Origin: Stieleria neptunia
Lineage (GTDB): Bacteria > Planctomycetota > Planctomycetia > Pirellulales > Pirellulaceae
DNA: 64,000 bases
Reading direction: 5' to 3'
Assembly: GCF_007754155.1 (NCBI RefSeq)
Contig: NZ_CP037423.1
Location: 6,506,567 to 6,570,566 of the forward strand
Position 1 is the first letter of the stretch; each line of letters opens with the position of its first letter. Made by a program: the position numbers and the translations under genes. Positions 1-8,475 of this stretch are shown here, piece after piece. Under the pieces are notes generated by a model. It was given only the letters and a program-made list of their open reading frames with translations. It was not told where the DNA came from and searched no databases.

Positions 1-300
1 CGAAATTCAAATCTTCGGACTGGATCGAACGCGGCATGACGGACCATTCAGAAATACCAAATGAATGTTTCAGACTATTATATTGTAACGAATGAGCCAA
101 AGGTTTTACAATTGGCACCTCAAAACTCGTGGCGACGCAAGTCACAAAACTTGAAGTCACCCTCCTGGCAGGAGGGTCGAGCGCAGCGAGGGGAGGTCGA
201 TCGGTTGTGACGGCGTGAAATCGAGCCACAACGAACCCTCCCCGGCCGCTCGTACCTCGCGTTCAACCTTCCCCTCCCCATCCTTCTTCTCTTGAATCGT
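1..300. other. Leader region without a gene
   Basis: No convincing reading frame is present. Positions 55-125 are AT-rich compared with the rest of the window and could hold the promoter of the dehydrogenase gene at 301, but I cannot name -35/-10 boxes with confidence. The region also contains one copy of a 47-bp dispersed repeat (154-200). Confidence 0.5.
154..200. repeat. 47-bp dispersed repeat, copy 1
   Basis: This stretch is identical over 47 bases to 13615-13661. It contains a perfect hairpin, CCCTCCT-ggc-AGGAGGG, followed by a purine-rich tail. It lies about 100 bases before the dehydrogenase start. The high identity between two intergenic sites 13 kb apart points to a dispersed palindromic element. 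Confidence 0.8.
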
Positions 301-1440
301 ATGAGTTCTTATCGAATCGCGTTGTTGCCGGGCGATGGCATTGGACCGGAGTGCATGGACGCAACGCACCGGGTACTCGACCACATGGTCAACCAGATCG
401 ACGGTTTGGATCTGGGGTTCACGTCACACCGCGCGGGTGCAGAACTGTATCGCGACACGGGTGAAACGCTACCGGCGGCGGTACTGGACGATTGTTTGGC
501 CGCCGATGCGGTGTTGTTGTCCGCGATCGGTCTGCCCGACGTGCGCTACCCCGACGGCACCGAAGTCCAGCCGACGATGATGGTCGGATTGCGACGTGCG
601 TTGGCGGTGCATTCGGCGGTCCGTCCGGTCAAACTTTATCGCGGCGCCCCGGGCGTGCTCAAAGACACCGGCCCGGGCATCGATTTTGTCATCATCCGAG
701 AAAACCTGGAAGGACTGTTTGCATCCTTCGGCGGCGGCAGCAGGGTCGGCGACGAGGTGGCCACCGACACGCTGGTCGTGACCCGCAAAGGCACGTCGCA
801 GGTTTCGGATTTTGCCTTCCGGCTGGCCCGGCGTCGCAACGGACGTCCCGTCGACGGCAAAAAAATGGTCACCTGTGTCGACAAGGCGAACGTGTTCCAA
901 AGCATGGCGTTCTTTCGCAAAGTCTTTTTTGATGTCGCGAAAGACTATCCCGAAATTCAAGCCGACGCGGTGTATGTCGACGCGATGAGTTTGTACATGG
1001 TGCAAAACCCCTGGGACTTTGACGTCTTGGTGATGGAAAACCAGTTCGGCGACATTCTGTCGGATCTGGGAGCCGGCTTGGTCGGCGGGCTCGGCCTCGG
1101 CCCCTCGGCCGAGATCGGCCAAGAGCACGGTCTCTTTCAACCTTCCCACGGGACCGCACCGCAACTGGCCGGCAAGAACGTCGCCAATCCGCTGGCGACC
1201 ATACTGTCGGCCGCGATGATGTTGGACTGGCTGGGCGACAAACACAACGACGCCGTTTGTCTGGGCGCGGCCGTGGACTTGGAACAGGCGGTCGAGAAAG
1301 TGATCACCGACGGCAACGTGATCACACCCGACATGGGCGGCAACGCCACCACGTCCCAAGTCGCCGATGCAGTCTGTGACGCGTTGGGATGCGACACGCC
1401 GGGCCACGACGCACGCAGCGTCGCCACCCCCGCCACTTGA
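301..1440 (+). CDS. Isocitrate/isopropylmalate-family dehydrogenase
   Basis: A 379-residue NAD(P)-dependent beta-hydroxyacid oxidative decarboxylase. The N-terminus reads ALLPGDGIGPE, typical of the family. Further conserved blocks are an RENLEGLF segment (the family's REN-x-x-G substrate loop, with Phe where isopropylmalate dehydrogenases usually have Tyr), CVDKANV with the catalytic Lys, ENQFGDILSDLGAGLVGGLG with the metal-binding Asp residues, and the NAD-binding PSHGTAPQLAGKNVANP loop. The VDKAN form resembles 3-isopropylmalate or tartrate dehydrogenases more than NADP-isocitrate dehydrogenase, but the substrate cannot be fixed from sequence. An in-frame TTG at 292 exists; ATG 301 fits the family N-terminus better. 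It stands alone, with no leucine-pathway genes beside it. Confidence 0.9.
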   Translation: MSSYRIALLPGDGIGPECMDATHRVLDHMVNQIDGLDLGFTSHRAGAELYRDTGETLPAAVLDDCLAADAVLLSAIGLPDVRYPDGTEVQPTMMVGLRRALAVHSAVRPVKLYRGAPGVLKDTGPGIDFVIIRENLEGLFASFGGGSRVGDEVATDTLVVTRKGTSQVSDFAFRLARRRNGRPVDGKKMVTCVDKANVFQSMAFFRKVFFDVAKDYPEIQADAVYVDAMSLYMVQNPWDFDVLVMENQFGDILSDLGAGLVGGLGLGPSAEIGQEHGLFQPSHGTAPQLAGKNVANPLATILSAAMMLDWLGDKHNDAVCLGAAVDLEQAVEKVITDGNVITPDMGGNATTSQVADAVCDALGCDTPGHDARSVATPAT

Positions 1441-1525
1441 TTTCCACGCCTCGATTCCAAAACGTCGTTCCCCACGAAGCGTTTTCCCATTCCCCTGATT
1501 TCCCTCCCCTCCCCACCGGGCAAAC

Positions 1526-4500
1526 ATGATGAGACGAACCACACGACTGAAACCTCGCATCGTCACCACATTGGTGCTGCTCATTGCAGCCGTCACCGCA
1601 GCGTCTGTGCAGGCACGGCGCCCGATCGTCGATCAATCGGTCGTGTTCGCCGAACAGGACGGCTTGGTGGCCGTCGAAGCGGAACACTTTTTCAAACAAA
1701 CCGACGACGACGTTCGTGCGTTTTACTTGACGCATTCCGAATGGACGCCGTCGATCACACCGGACGGCGATCCGTCCCACGTCGCTGGAGCCAGCGGTGG
1801 CGCCTACTTGGAAATTCTGCCCGATACGCGTCGCACCCACGGCGACAAACTGATCCGCGGCACCAATTTTTCACCCCAGCCCGGCGCGATGGCCGTGCTG
1901 CACTACAAGGTCGACATCTCCACACCGGGGACCTACTACGTTTGGGTCCGCGCCCATTCGACCGGATCCGAAGACAACGGTCTGCACGTGGGGATCGATG
2001 GCACTTGGCCGGAAAGCGGCCAGCGATTGCAGTGGTGCCAGGGCAAACAGACCTGGCGATGGGAAAGCAAACAACGCACCGAGAAACAGCACTGCGGAGA
2101 ACCGTACAAGATCTTTTTGGAAATCGACGAACCGGGCGAGCACGTCATTCATTTTTCGATGCGGGAAGACGGTTTCGAATTCGACAAGTTCTTGATGACG
2201 ACCGACCGCGAATTCCAGCGTCCCGCCGACGCCGGCCCTGAACCGCGGCTGAAACATGGAACGCTCCCCAAAACATTCCCGCTGGTTGCGGCAACGAACA
2301 ATGGCGCGGCGTCAACCACCACGGCGACGACAGCCACCAAAACCTCAGCCGACGGTGACGCTGCGTCCTTGCAATTAACCGCCGCCGCATTCGCCGAAGG
2401 CAACAAATCGGGCTACTACCTGGACCAGGGCAAATGGCTGGCGATCAACCCCGAACAACACAAACGCGGATCGACCGCCAAAACGTTTCCGTTCCCCACC
2501 GGGCGCTACAACATCACCCTGAAAACGGTCGGCGAAAACGATGGCCGATCCAGTTATGAGGTGTCGGTCGATGAATCGAAAATCGGCCAGTACACCAATC
2601 CGCTCGCCGATGCGATGTACAAAGAAGGCAAAGCGTTTCACAAGACTTGGAACAACGTTCCGATCACCGAAGGTGCCATGATTGGCGTTTCATCAACGAT
2701 CGGCAGCAAGGACGGGCAAGAGTTCAGCCGGGCCCGATGGTCGGCCGTCGCCTTCACCGCCGCCGATGCTGCGACCGCCAAGTCGATCGCGCCGATCCTG
2801 GCAAAACAGGCCGCGCAGCCGCAACACGGCGCCACTGCCAAATCGAAAACCAGCCCCACCAAACCCTCCAGCGATCAACCGCTGCAACGGCCCCGCGGCG
2901 AAAACGGTGACGCCGGCGTCGACGTCTCCGGTGAATTGAAGCGTTGGCACAAGGTCACGTTGGATCTGAGCGGACCCTATGCCCACGAAAAAGACAACCA
3001 GCCCAATCCGTTCACCGACTATCGGATGACGGTGCGGCTAAAACACTCCGGCGGCACCGAGTACACGGTGCCGGGCTACTTCGCCGCCGATGGCAACGCC
3101 GGAAACACGTCGGCCGAATCCGGCACGGTCTGGCGCGCCCATTTTGCTCCCGATCAAACCGGCCAATGGACCTACACCGTTTCCTTTCATCAAGGCAGCT
3201 TGGCGGCGCTCGATTCCGACGCAGCCTCCAAGCCGCTGGCACCCTTTGATGGGGCCAGTGGATCGTTCACGATCGCCGAGAGCGACAAGACCGGCCGCGA
3301 CCTGCGTGGCCAAGGCCGATTGACGTATGTCGGCAAACACTATCTGCAATTCGCCGGATCGAAAAAGTATTTCCTGAAAGTCGGCGCCGACGCGCCAGAA
3401 ACCCTGCTCGCCTATGCCGACTTTGATAACACGATTGCCGGCAACCCCAGGAAAGCGCCTATCAAAACCTGGACACCACACGTCCAGGACTGGAAACCGG
3501 GCGACCCGACCTGGGGCGACGGCAAGGGCAAGGGCCTGATCGGTGCGGTCAATTACTTGTCCGGCAAAGGCTGCAACGCGTTTTCGTTTCTGACCTACAA
3601 CGCCGGAGGCGATGGCGACAACGTCTGGCCCTTCATCCAACGCGAGGACAAACTGCATTACGATTGCAGCAAGCTGGATCAGTGGGGAACCGTGTTCGAT
3701 CACGGGACCGCCAAAGGCATGTACCTGCACTTCAAATTGCAGGAAACCGAAAACGACGATCACAACAAACACAAGGCGTCCGGCGGCGTTCCGGAAAGTC
3801 TTGACGGCGGCAATCTCGGATCGCAACGCAAACTGTATTGCCGCGAAATGATCGCCCGCTACGGCCACAACCTGGCGCTCAACTGGAACCTGGGCGAAGA
3901 GAACACGCAAACGACCGAGCAGCAACAAGCGATGATCAACTATCTCGCCGACTTGGACGCCTACGGTCACAACATCGTCGTGCACACCTTTCCGTCCCAA
4001 CAGGACCAGGTCTATCGGCCGCTGCTGGGCGAGCGATCAAAACTCACCGGTGTCTCCCTGCAAAACAGCAGCCTGGAAACCACGCACGCTCAAACGGCCA
4101 AATGGGTCTCCGAATCCGCCAAGGCGGGCAAACCCTGGATCGTCGCGTTCGACGAATCCGGCAGTGCCGCCCACGCCCAGTGCCCCGATCTGGGCTACAA
4201 CGGCTTTGACGGACACGACCGGACGGGCAAGATGGCGTACACCCAGCACAAGGTCCGCAAACAAACGCTATGGGGAACCCTGATGGCCGGCGGTGCGGGT
4301 AACGAGTACTACTTCGGTTACCAGTTCGATGAAAACGATATCGTCTGTGAAGACTGGCGCAGCCGCGACCAGAGTTGGGACTATTGCCGCATCGCGATCG
4401 GGTTCTTTCACGACCATCAAATCCCATTTTGGGAAATGAAGAACGCCGATGAGCTGATCGGGAATCCCGATCGCAAGCCGACGAAGTACTGTTTCGCCAA

Positions 4501-4723
4501 AGCGAACGACACCTACCTGGTGTACCTTTGCGAGGGCGGATCCTCGTCGCTCGATCTATCCGGTGCCGCGGGAACCTATGACGTCCGCTGGTTCAACCCG
4601 CGTGACGGCGGACCGTTGCAATCGGGCGGCACGACAAGCGTTTCCGGCGGCGGCACGGTGTCACTAGGCAAAGCACCGTCGGATCCCGATCAAGATTGGT
4701 TGGTCGTGTTAAAAAAAAAGTAG
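1526..4723 (+). CDS. Secreted DUF5060/collagen-binding-like glycosidase-type protein
   Basis: A 1065-residue exported protein. It has an N-terminal signal peptide (hydrophobic stretch about residues 13-28, ending SVQARR). Next comes a carbohydrate-binding-like module similar to the GH115 C-terminal domain (VEAEHFF...GGAYLEI...FEFDKFLMT). A DUF5060 immunoglobulin-like domain starts near residue 475 ([13 protein letters not shown]). A TIM-barrel-like region follows ([16 protein letters not shown]), and the end resembles the putative collagen-binding domain Collagen_bind_2 (YLVYLCEGG...DWLVVL). This build is common in planctomycetes and is thought to act on polysaccharides. The gene ends in A AAA AAG followed directly by TAG; a -1 shift there enters the Kelch frame. 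The exact glycan is unknown. Confidence 0.85.
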   Translation: MMRRTTRLKPRIVTTLVLLIAAVTAASVQARRPIVDQSVVFAEQDGLVAVEAEHFFKQTDDDVRAFYLTHSEWTPSITPDGDPSHVAGASGGAYLEILPDTRRTHGDKLIRGTNFSPQPGAMAVLHYKVDISTPGTYYVWVRAHSTGSEDNGLHVGIDGTWPESGQRLQWCQGKQTWRWESKQRTEKQHCGEPYKIFLEIDEPGEHVIHFSMREDGFEFDKFLMTTDREFQRPADAGPEPRLKHGTLPKTFPLVAATNNGAASTTTATTATKTSADGDAASLQLTAAAFAEGNKSGYYLDQGKWLAINPEQHKRGSTAKTFPFPTGRYNITLKTVGENDGRSSYEVSVDESKIGQYTNPLADAMYKEGKAFHKTWNNVPITEGAMIGVSSTIGSKDGQEFSRARWSAVAFTAADAATAKSIAPILAKQAAQPQHGATAKSKTSPTKPSSDQPLQRPRGENGDAGVDVSGELKRWHKVTLDLSGPYAHEKDNQPNPFTDYRMTVRLKHSGGTEYTVPGYFAADGNAGNTSAESGTVWRAHFAPDQTGQWTYTVSFHQGSLAALDSDAASKPLAPFDGASGSFTIAESDKTGRDLRGQGRLTYVGKHYLQFAGSKKYFLKVGADAPETLLAYADFDNTIAGNPRKAPIKTWTPHVQDWKPGDPTWGDGKGKGLIGAVNYLSGKGCNAFSFLTYNAGGDGDNVWPFIQREDKLHYDCSKLDQWGTVFDHGTAKGMYLHFKLQETENDDHNKHKASGGVPESLDGGNLGSQRKLYCREMIARYGHNLALNWNLGEENTQTTEQQQAMINYLADLDAYGHNIVVHTFPSQQDQVYRPLLGERSKLTGVSLQNSSLETTHAQTAKWVSESAKAGKPWIVAFDESGSAAHAQCPDLGYNGFDGHDRTGKMAYTQHKVRKQTLWGTLMAGGAGNEYYFGYQFDENDIVCEDWRSRDQSWDYCRIAIGFFHDHQIPFWEMKNADELIGNPDRKPTKYCFAKANDTYLVYLCEGGSSSLDLSGAAGTYDVRWFNPRDGGPLQSGGTTSVSGGGTVSLGKAPSDPDQDWLVVLKKK

Positions 4724-5703
4724 TCGCTGACTCAGGACAGACTGACTCAGGACAGACTGACTCGGGCCGTCGATGGCAGTGGGAAACCATCGATGCGATC
4801 GGCAGCCCGACGGCCCGCCATGAAGCCAGTTTGGTGGCTTACCAGAACAAGCTGTATCTGATCGGCGGCCGTCGCGTGAACCCGGTCGACGTCTACGACC
4901 CCGCGACGAACACGTGGACGGCAAAGTCAAAGACGCCGCTGGAATTGCATCATTTTCAAGCTGTCGTGGTGGGTGACGCGATCTATCTGATGGGCGCGAT
5001 GACGGGGCCGTACCCTCATGAAACGCCGCTCGAAAAGATCGTCGTCTACTATCCCGATGAAGACCGTTTCGATTTCGTGCACAGTATTCCGGAGAGTCGT
5101 CGCCGTGGCGGTGCCGGAGCGGTCTACCATGACGGCATGATCTATCTGGTCGGCGGCATCACCAACGGCCACATCGACGGTTTCCAACCTTGGCTGGATC
5201 GATACGATCCGGTGACCGGCGATTGGGACGTGCTGGCCGATGCGCCCCATGCGCGGGATCACTTTCAGGCAGTTGTTTCAGCCAACCGTCTGTATTCGAT
5301 CGCCGGCCGAACGACGTCAAAAGCGACCAACGAGGTGTTTAGCCGTGTCGTGCCGCCGGTCGATGTGTACGATTTTGGAAGCGCCCGTTGGCTTCCCGAA
5401 TCTGAAAGCCCAATCCTTCCCACGCCGCGGGCAGGAAACATGGCCACCGTTTGGCGAAACGAAGTGATCGTCGGCGGCGGTGAGACGACTCAAAAGACCG
5501 CCCACAACGACGTCGAAGCCTTTGACACGGTGTCGGGTACTTGGCGGTCATGGCCCAAGCTTAATCGCGGACGTCACGGTTCGGGATTCGCGATCATGGG
5601 CGAGTACGTTTACACGGCGTCTGGATCGGGCAACCGCGGCGGGTCCCCGGAGTTGACGACGATTGAACGACTCAAATTGCCGGTCGTAAAATACCAACAG
5701 TGA
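4696..5703 (+). CDS. Kelch-repeat beta-propeller, probably made by frameshift
   Basis: The frame encodes about six Kelch-type blades with recurring LYLIGG, YLMGA, IYLVGG and YSIAGR strands and NTWTAKS-type turns, similar to galactose-oxidase/Kelch propellers. It overlaps the preceding gene by 28 bases. The only initiation codon at its 5' end is a TTG inside the upstream gene, with no ribosome binding site and no signal peptide, although neighbours and most such propellers are exported. No ATG or GTG start lies before the first blade. The simplest reading is that it is the C-terminal domain of the upstream DUF5060 protein, reached by a -1 frameshift. A broken fusion gene or a sequencing error would look the same. 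Confidence 0.75.
   Translation: MVGRVKKKVVADSGQTDSGQTDSGRRWQWETIDAIGSPTARHEASLVAYQNKLYLIGGRRVNPVDVYDPATNTWTAKSKTPLELHHFQAVVVGDAIYLMGAMTGPYPHETPLEKIVVYYPDEDRFDFVHSIPESRRRGGAGAVYHDGMIYLVGGITNGHIDGFQPWLDRYDPVTGDWDVLADAPHARDHFQAVVSANRLYSIAGRTTSKATNEVFSRVVPPVDVYDFGSARWLPESESPILPTPRAGNMATVWRNEVIVGGGETTQKTAHNDVEAFDTVSGTWRSWPKLNRGRHGSGFAIMGEYVYTASGSGNRGGSPELTTIERLKLPVVKYQQ
4711..4766 (+). promoter_or_regulatory. Putative -1 frameshift site and linker repeat
   Basis: Nine consecutive A residues (4711-4719) are followed by G and then by the stop codon TAG of the upstream gene. In the upstream frame the codons are TTA AAA AAA AAG TAG, so the classical bacterial heptamer A-AAA-AAG (as in dnaX) sits directly before the stop. 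A -1 slip, or one extra A from transcriptional slippage, joins the Kelch frame. Two copies of GACTCAGGACAGACT plus a partial third (4729-4766) follow and encode a short DSGQT-type linker. A homopolymer sequencing error is the main alternative. Confidence 0.55.
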
Positions 5704-5790
5704 TCACGCAATTGTGGGCGACCTCGATCAACCGCGGCCAACTGATCCGCAGCGGTTACGCCCAACGATCGCAAGCGGCCCCGACCGTTT
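5704..5790 (+). pseudogene. Decayed GH62 C-terminal fragment
   Basis: Directly after the Kelch stop codon, translation in the frame beginning at 5704 gives [19 protein letters not shown]. This closely matches NQDQSWATSYSHGELIRSGY in the intact GH62 protein encoded at 6092-7207, and the DNA is clearly similar over about 60 bases (5714-5775 against roughly 7039-7100). No start codon or further homology remains. It looks like the remnant of a second, tandem GH62 gene. Confidence 0.6.
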
Positions 5791-5891
5791 GCCGTCGTGG
5801 TCCGCCTAGCGGGAAATGTCATCCCTAGCTGAAGATTCGTTCCCAGGCCTTGCCCTTCGCCGTGAACCATTGATTCCTGCATTTGCCGAGG

Positions 5892-5969
5892 TTTTAGCGG
5901 CAGGGCGCGAGCGATCCGGCTTGCGCATCTTTGCCAACACACCGGAGGGCTCGCGCCCTGCCGCTAAAA
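5892..5969. repeat. Large inverted repeat (REP-like)
   Basis: Two perfectly complementary 21-base arms lie at 5892-5912 and 5949-5969; the left arm starts TTTTAGCGGCAGGGCG. They are separated by a 36-base spacer. A weaker relative occurs at 30077-30239. The unit is intergenic and would fold into a stable cruciform or RNA hairpin upstream of the GH62 gene. Confidence 0.75.
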
Positions 5970-6091
5970 GAATGGTAGGTCACCCTGTGCGTGACCGATG
6001 GCAGGCACAGCCCGCCCGACTCTTCTACAATGCACCGTCTCAATCATCCGATGGTGTGCGAATCGTCCTCCTAAGCTTGGTGTGATCGGGT

Positions 6092-7207
6092 ATGAAACGA
6101 CGTCTCCTTTGTAACGCGTTGCGGTCCGTCGCCGTGGCTTGTGTCGCGGTGCTGCTGTGTGTCACCACTTTCCCGTTGGGCTTGGTCGCGAGCGGCCAGG
6201 AAACAGCGAAAGCGGCGTCGCGCCCCGTGACGGATCGCAGCGCCGATGACCCGCTGGTTTCGGGCATCTTTCGTTGGCGCGTCGGGGCGCCGATCTTGGG
6301 GGTGGACGCAGAGCGTTTACCGGCCTCTTCCGAGCATCCTTGGTTGGCCGTGAAAGATCCCAGCATCGTGCGCTATGCCGACCGTTGGCATTTGTTTTGC
6401 ACGTTGCGAAAACGCAAAACCGGCGATGGCCGGATTCGAATCGGGTACCTTTCCTTTGCCGACTGGGCCGATGCCAAGGACGCCGACTGGAGTGTGTTGG
6501 ACCTGACGATGGGCTACCACGGTGCGCCACAGATTTTCTATTTCCAGCCGCATCGCAAGTGGTACCTGATCTATCAGGCCAGCGATGAAACCCGTGGTTT
6601 GAAGTACGGCCCTTGCTTTTCCACCAACGATTCGATTGACCAGCCCGACCGTTGGACGCGTCCCGAACCGCTGTATGTGGTCAAAGACGGCGCCAAGGCG
6701 GGACTCGATTTTTGGGTCATCTGTGACGACGACAAGGCGCATTTGTTCTTCACGACGCTGAACGGTCAGATGTGGCGTGCCGAAACCTCGCTCGACGATT
6801 TCCCGAATCGCGGCTGGTCGGATCCCCATGTGGTCTTGCAAGCCGACATCTTCGAAGCCAGTCACACGTACGCGATCCGAGGTCGGCACACGTATCTGAC
6901 GGTGGTCGAAGCCCAAGCCGGCCGCAGACGGTATTTCAAAGGCTTCGTCAGTGATCGACTGGACGGAACCTGGACGCCGTTAGCGGCAAGCCGCCAGCAG
7001 CCCTTCGTCTCACCGATCAATGTGGTCAATCAAGACCAATCGTGGGCGACCTCGTACAGCCACGGCGAACTGATTCGCAGCGGTTACGACCAACGTTTGG
7101 AAGTGGATCCTGACGGGATGCAATTGCTGTTTCAAGGAGCCGATGACACGGAATATCAACGCGGCAGTTATGGCGACATCCCCTGGCGACTGGGAATTCT
7201 AAAGTAG
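6092..7207 (+). CDS. Secreted GH62 alpha-L-arabinofuranosidase
   Basis: A 371-residue protein with a signal peptide (residues about 10-35, long hydrophobic core). The mature part matches glycoside hydrolase family 62, a five-bladed propeller that removes arabinose side chains from arabinoxylan. Landmarks are WLAVKDPSIV with the catalytic-base Asp, LDFWVICDDDKAHLFFTTLNGQMWRA, FEASHTY with the likely catalytic acid, and the closing SGYDQRLEVDP...LLFQGADD. The length is close to that of single-domain family members. With the upstream DUF5060 and Kelch proteins it suggests a small hemicellulose-use locus. A degraded copy of its C-terminal coding sequence lies at 5704-5790. Confidence 0.88.
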   Translation: MKRRLLCNALRSVAVACVAVLLCVTTFPLGLVASGQETAKAASRPVTDRSADDPLVSGIFRWRVGAPILGVDAERLPASSEHPWLAVKDPSIVRYADRWHLFCTLRKRKTGDGRIRIGYLSFADWADAKDADWSVLDLTMGYHGAPQIFYFQPHRKWYLIYQASDETRGLKYGPCFSTNDSIDQPDRWTRPEPLYVVKDGAKAGLDFWVICDDDKAHLFFTTLNGQMWRAETSLDDFPNRGWSDPHVVLQADIFEASHTYAIRGRHTYLTVVEAQAGRRRYFKGFVSDRLDGTWTPLAASRQQPFVSPINVVNQDQSWATSYSHGELIRSGYDQRLEVDPDGMQLLFQGADDTEYQRGSYGDIPWRLGILK

Positions 7208-7310
7208 CGACGCTCGCCAGAGCGTGGACGTTCAGGCTGGTTTGAATTGGCAGAATGATACGGGGCAGAATCATGTTCTGACCGCTGCGAATCGCGGAGC
7301 CAACACCCGC

Positions 7311-7376
7311 CATCCCCATCATTCTGCCATCCCCATCATTCTGCCATCCCCATCATTTTGCCCCCATCGTTTTGCC
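7311..7376. repeat. 17-bp tandem repeat
   Basis: Three and a half copies of a unit CATCCCCATCATTCTGC occur in a row, the last ones degenerate. The same GGGCAGAAT/ATTCTGCCC theme appears just upstream (7262-7275) and near 22040-22065. The region between the GH62 gene and the next gene (7208-7457) holds nothing else recognisable. Confidence 0.75.
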
Positions 7377-7457
7377 ACCCCCCATTTCCCCGAGGCCGCC
7401 GTCTGGGGGCGGTAGCGACCTCGCATCAGCGAGTCATCGTCTACTCGTCGCGAACAG

Positions 7458-8117
7458 CTATCCGCCGACCGCGTCTTCGTGCAACAGTCGGGCGACCGGC
7501 GATTGATCGGACGCGGATTCGGACTCTTCCAATTCCGTGATCTCCATGAACGACACGCGGGCGCGATTGACGATCGCCACATTCATCTGTTGCGGGCTCT
7601 CCGGCGACTCGGCATCGATGACACAGGCATCGGCGACGGGAAAGTAGTCGCGGTTGGCATGCAGAAACTCTTTGACGGTTTTGTTACTCGTCATGTGCAA
7701 CCGCCCCCGGACGATCCAACGATCGATGGCAACGACGGCATGGAACAATTGAAGCGCCCGCCGGCTACCGATCCGCTTTTCAGCAGCCTCATGGTGATTG
7801 CCCATGATTCCCGCAATCATGATCTCGGGCTTGCGAACCTTGACGCTGCCGATGTGATCGATCGCCTGGCCGCGTCGATACAGACTGGCGTTGGTGCATT
7901 CCATGTAGCCGCTGATCGACTGGTTCATCACATCGGAGATGCGGCGGCCGCCCAAATCGCAATCGGCATGGATTTCAAAACCGGTCGTCAGCAGGCGAAT
8001 GGCCGTCGATGAAGCTTCATCGGTTTTTCGCACAAGCGACTGACACACATTTAAATTTTTTAGAAGTTCGGCAACATCATCCATCGGAGCGCTCATCCAA
8101 GTTGATTCGGTGTTCAT
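7458..8117 (-). CDS. Conserved hypothetical protein
   Basis: A 219-residue soluble protein with no signal peptide or membrane segment. The C-terminal half contains IDRWIVRGRLHM...VKEFLHANRDYFPVADACVID...NVAIVNRARVSF. This loosely resembles the small beta-rich family often labelled DUF6812, but that assignment is tentative. The N-terminal half (GGRRISDVMNQSISGYMEC) is unfamiliar. The start MNTESTW at 8117 was chosen over the longest frame (8171), whose first residues look like upstream noncoding DNA; MSAPMDD a few codons later is another option. It stands alone, divergent from the sensor kinase gene. Confidence 0.6.
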   Translation of the reverse strand: MNTESTWMSAPMDDVAELLKNLNVCQSLVRKTDEASSTAIRLLTTGFEIHADCDLGGRRISDVMNQSISGYMECTNASLYRRGQAIDHIGSVKVRKPEIMIAGIMGNHHEAAEKRIGSRRALQLFHAVVAIDRWIVRGRLHMTSNKTVKEFLHANRDYFPVADACVIDAESPESPQQMNVAIVNRARVSFMEITELEESESASDQSPVARLLHEDAVGG

Positions 8118-8475
8118 GTGACCGCGTTGGTGAATTGACGGCAACGCATCATCAAAGCGGTGCGTCAGCAAAGCAGTGCGTCAGAAACGCACGTGCCGAA
8201 GAAAATCCGCGGGTATGGCATGAATTAGGTCATCGCTTTGTGGTTGCGATCACCAAAGTGGGCGAATGAGGGGCCAGCCTCACGGGGGCGGGCTAGCGTT
8301 TCCACCAGAATGCGAATAATCCGCACGACGACGTGGAATGAGGCGACGTCGCGGACGGGGGAAACCACCCACCTCTGGTGCGGGGGCGAGGCAACCGAAG
8401 CGGCCATAGAGGTGGTTCTCGATGCGAGGGTTCACTACAACAAGGCTTGCCCCATCCCCGTAGGGTCGCCAGAAA
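8118..8475. other. Divergent intergenic region
   Basis: A 358-base gap between divergently transcribed genes, so it should contain both promoters. No convincing reading frame, RNA gene or clear promoter boxes are visible. Confidence 0.4.

Noticed and set aside
469..1596. 375-codon minus-strand frame
   Set aside because: Covers the dehydrogenase gene on the opposite strand and has no family resemblance.
3038..4000. 320-codon minus-strand frame
   Set aside because: Antisense to the DUF5060 gene; no start signal or domain.
7311..7376. CRISPR-like tandem repeats
   Set aside because: Units are adjacent with no spacers, and no cas genes are present.
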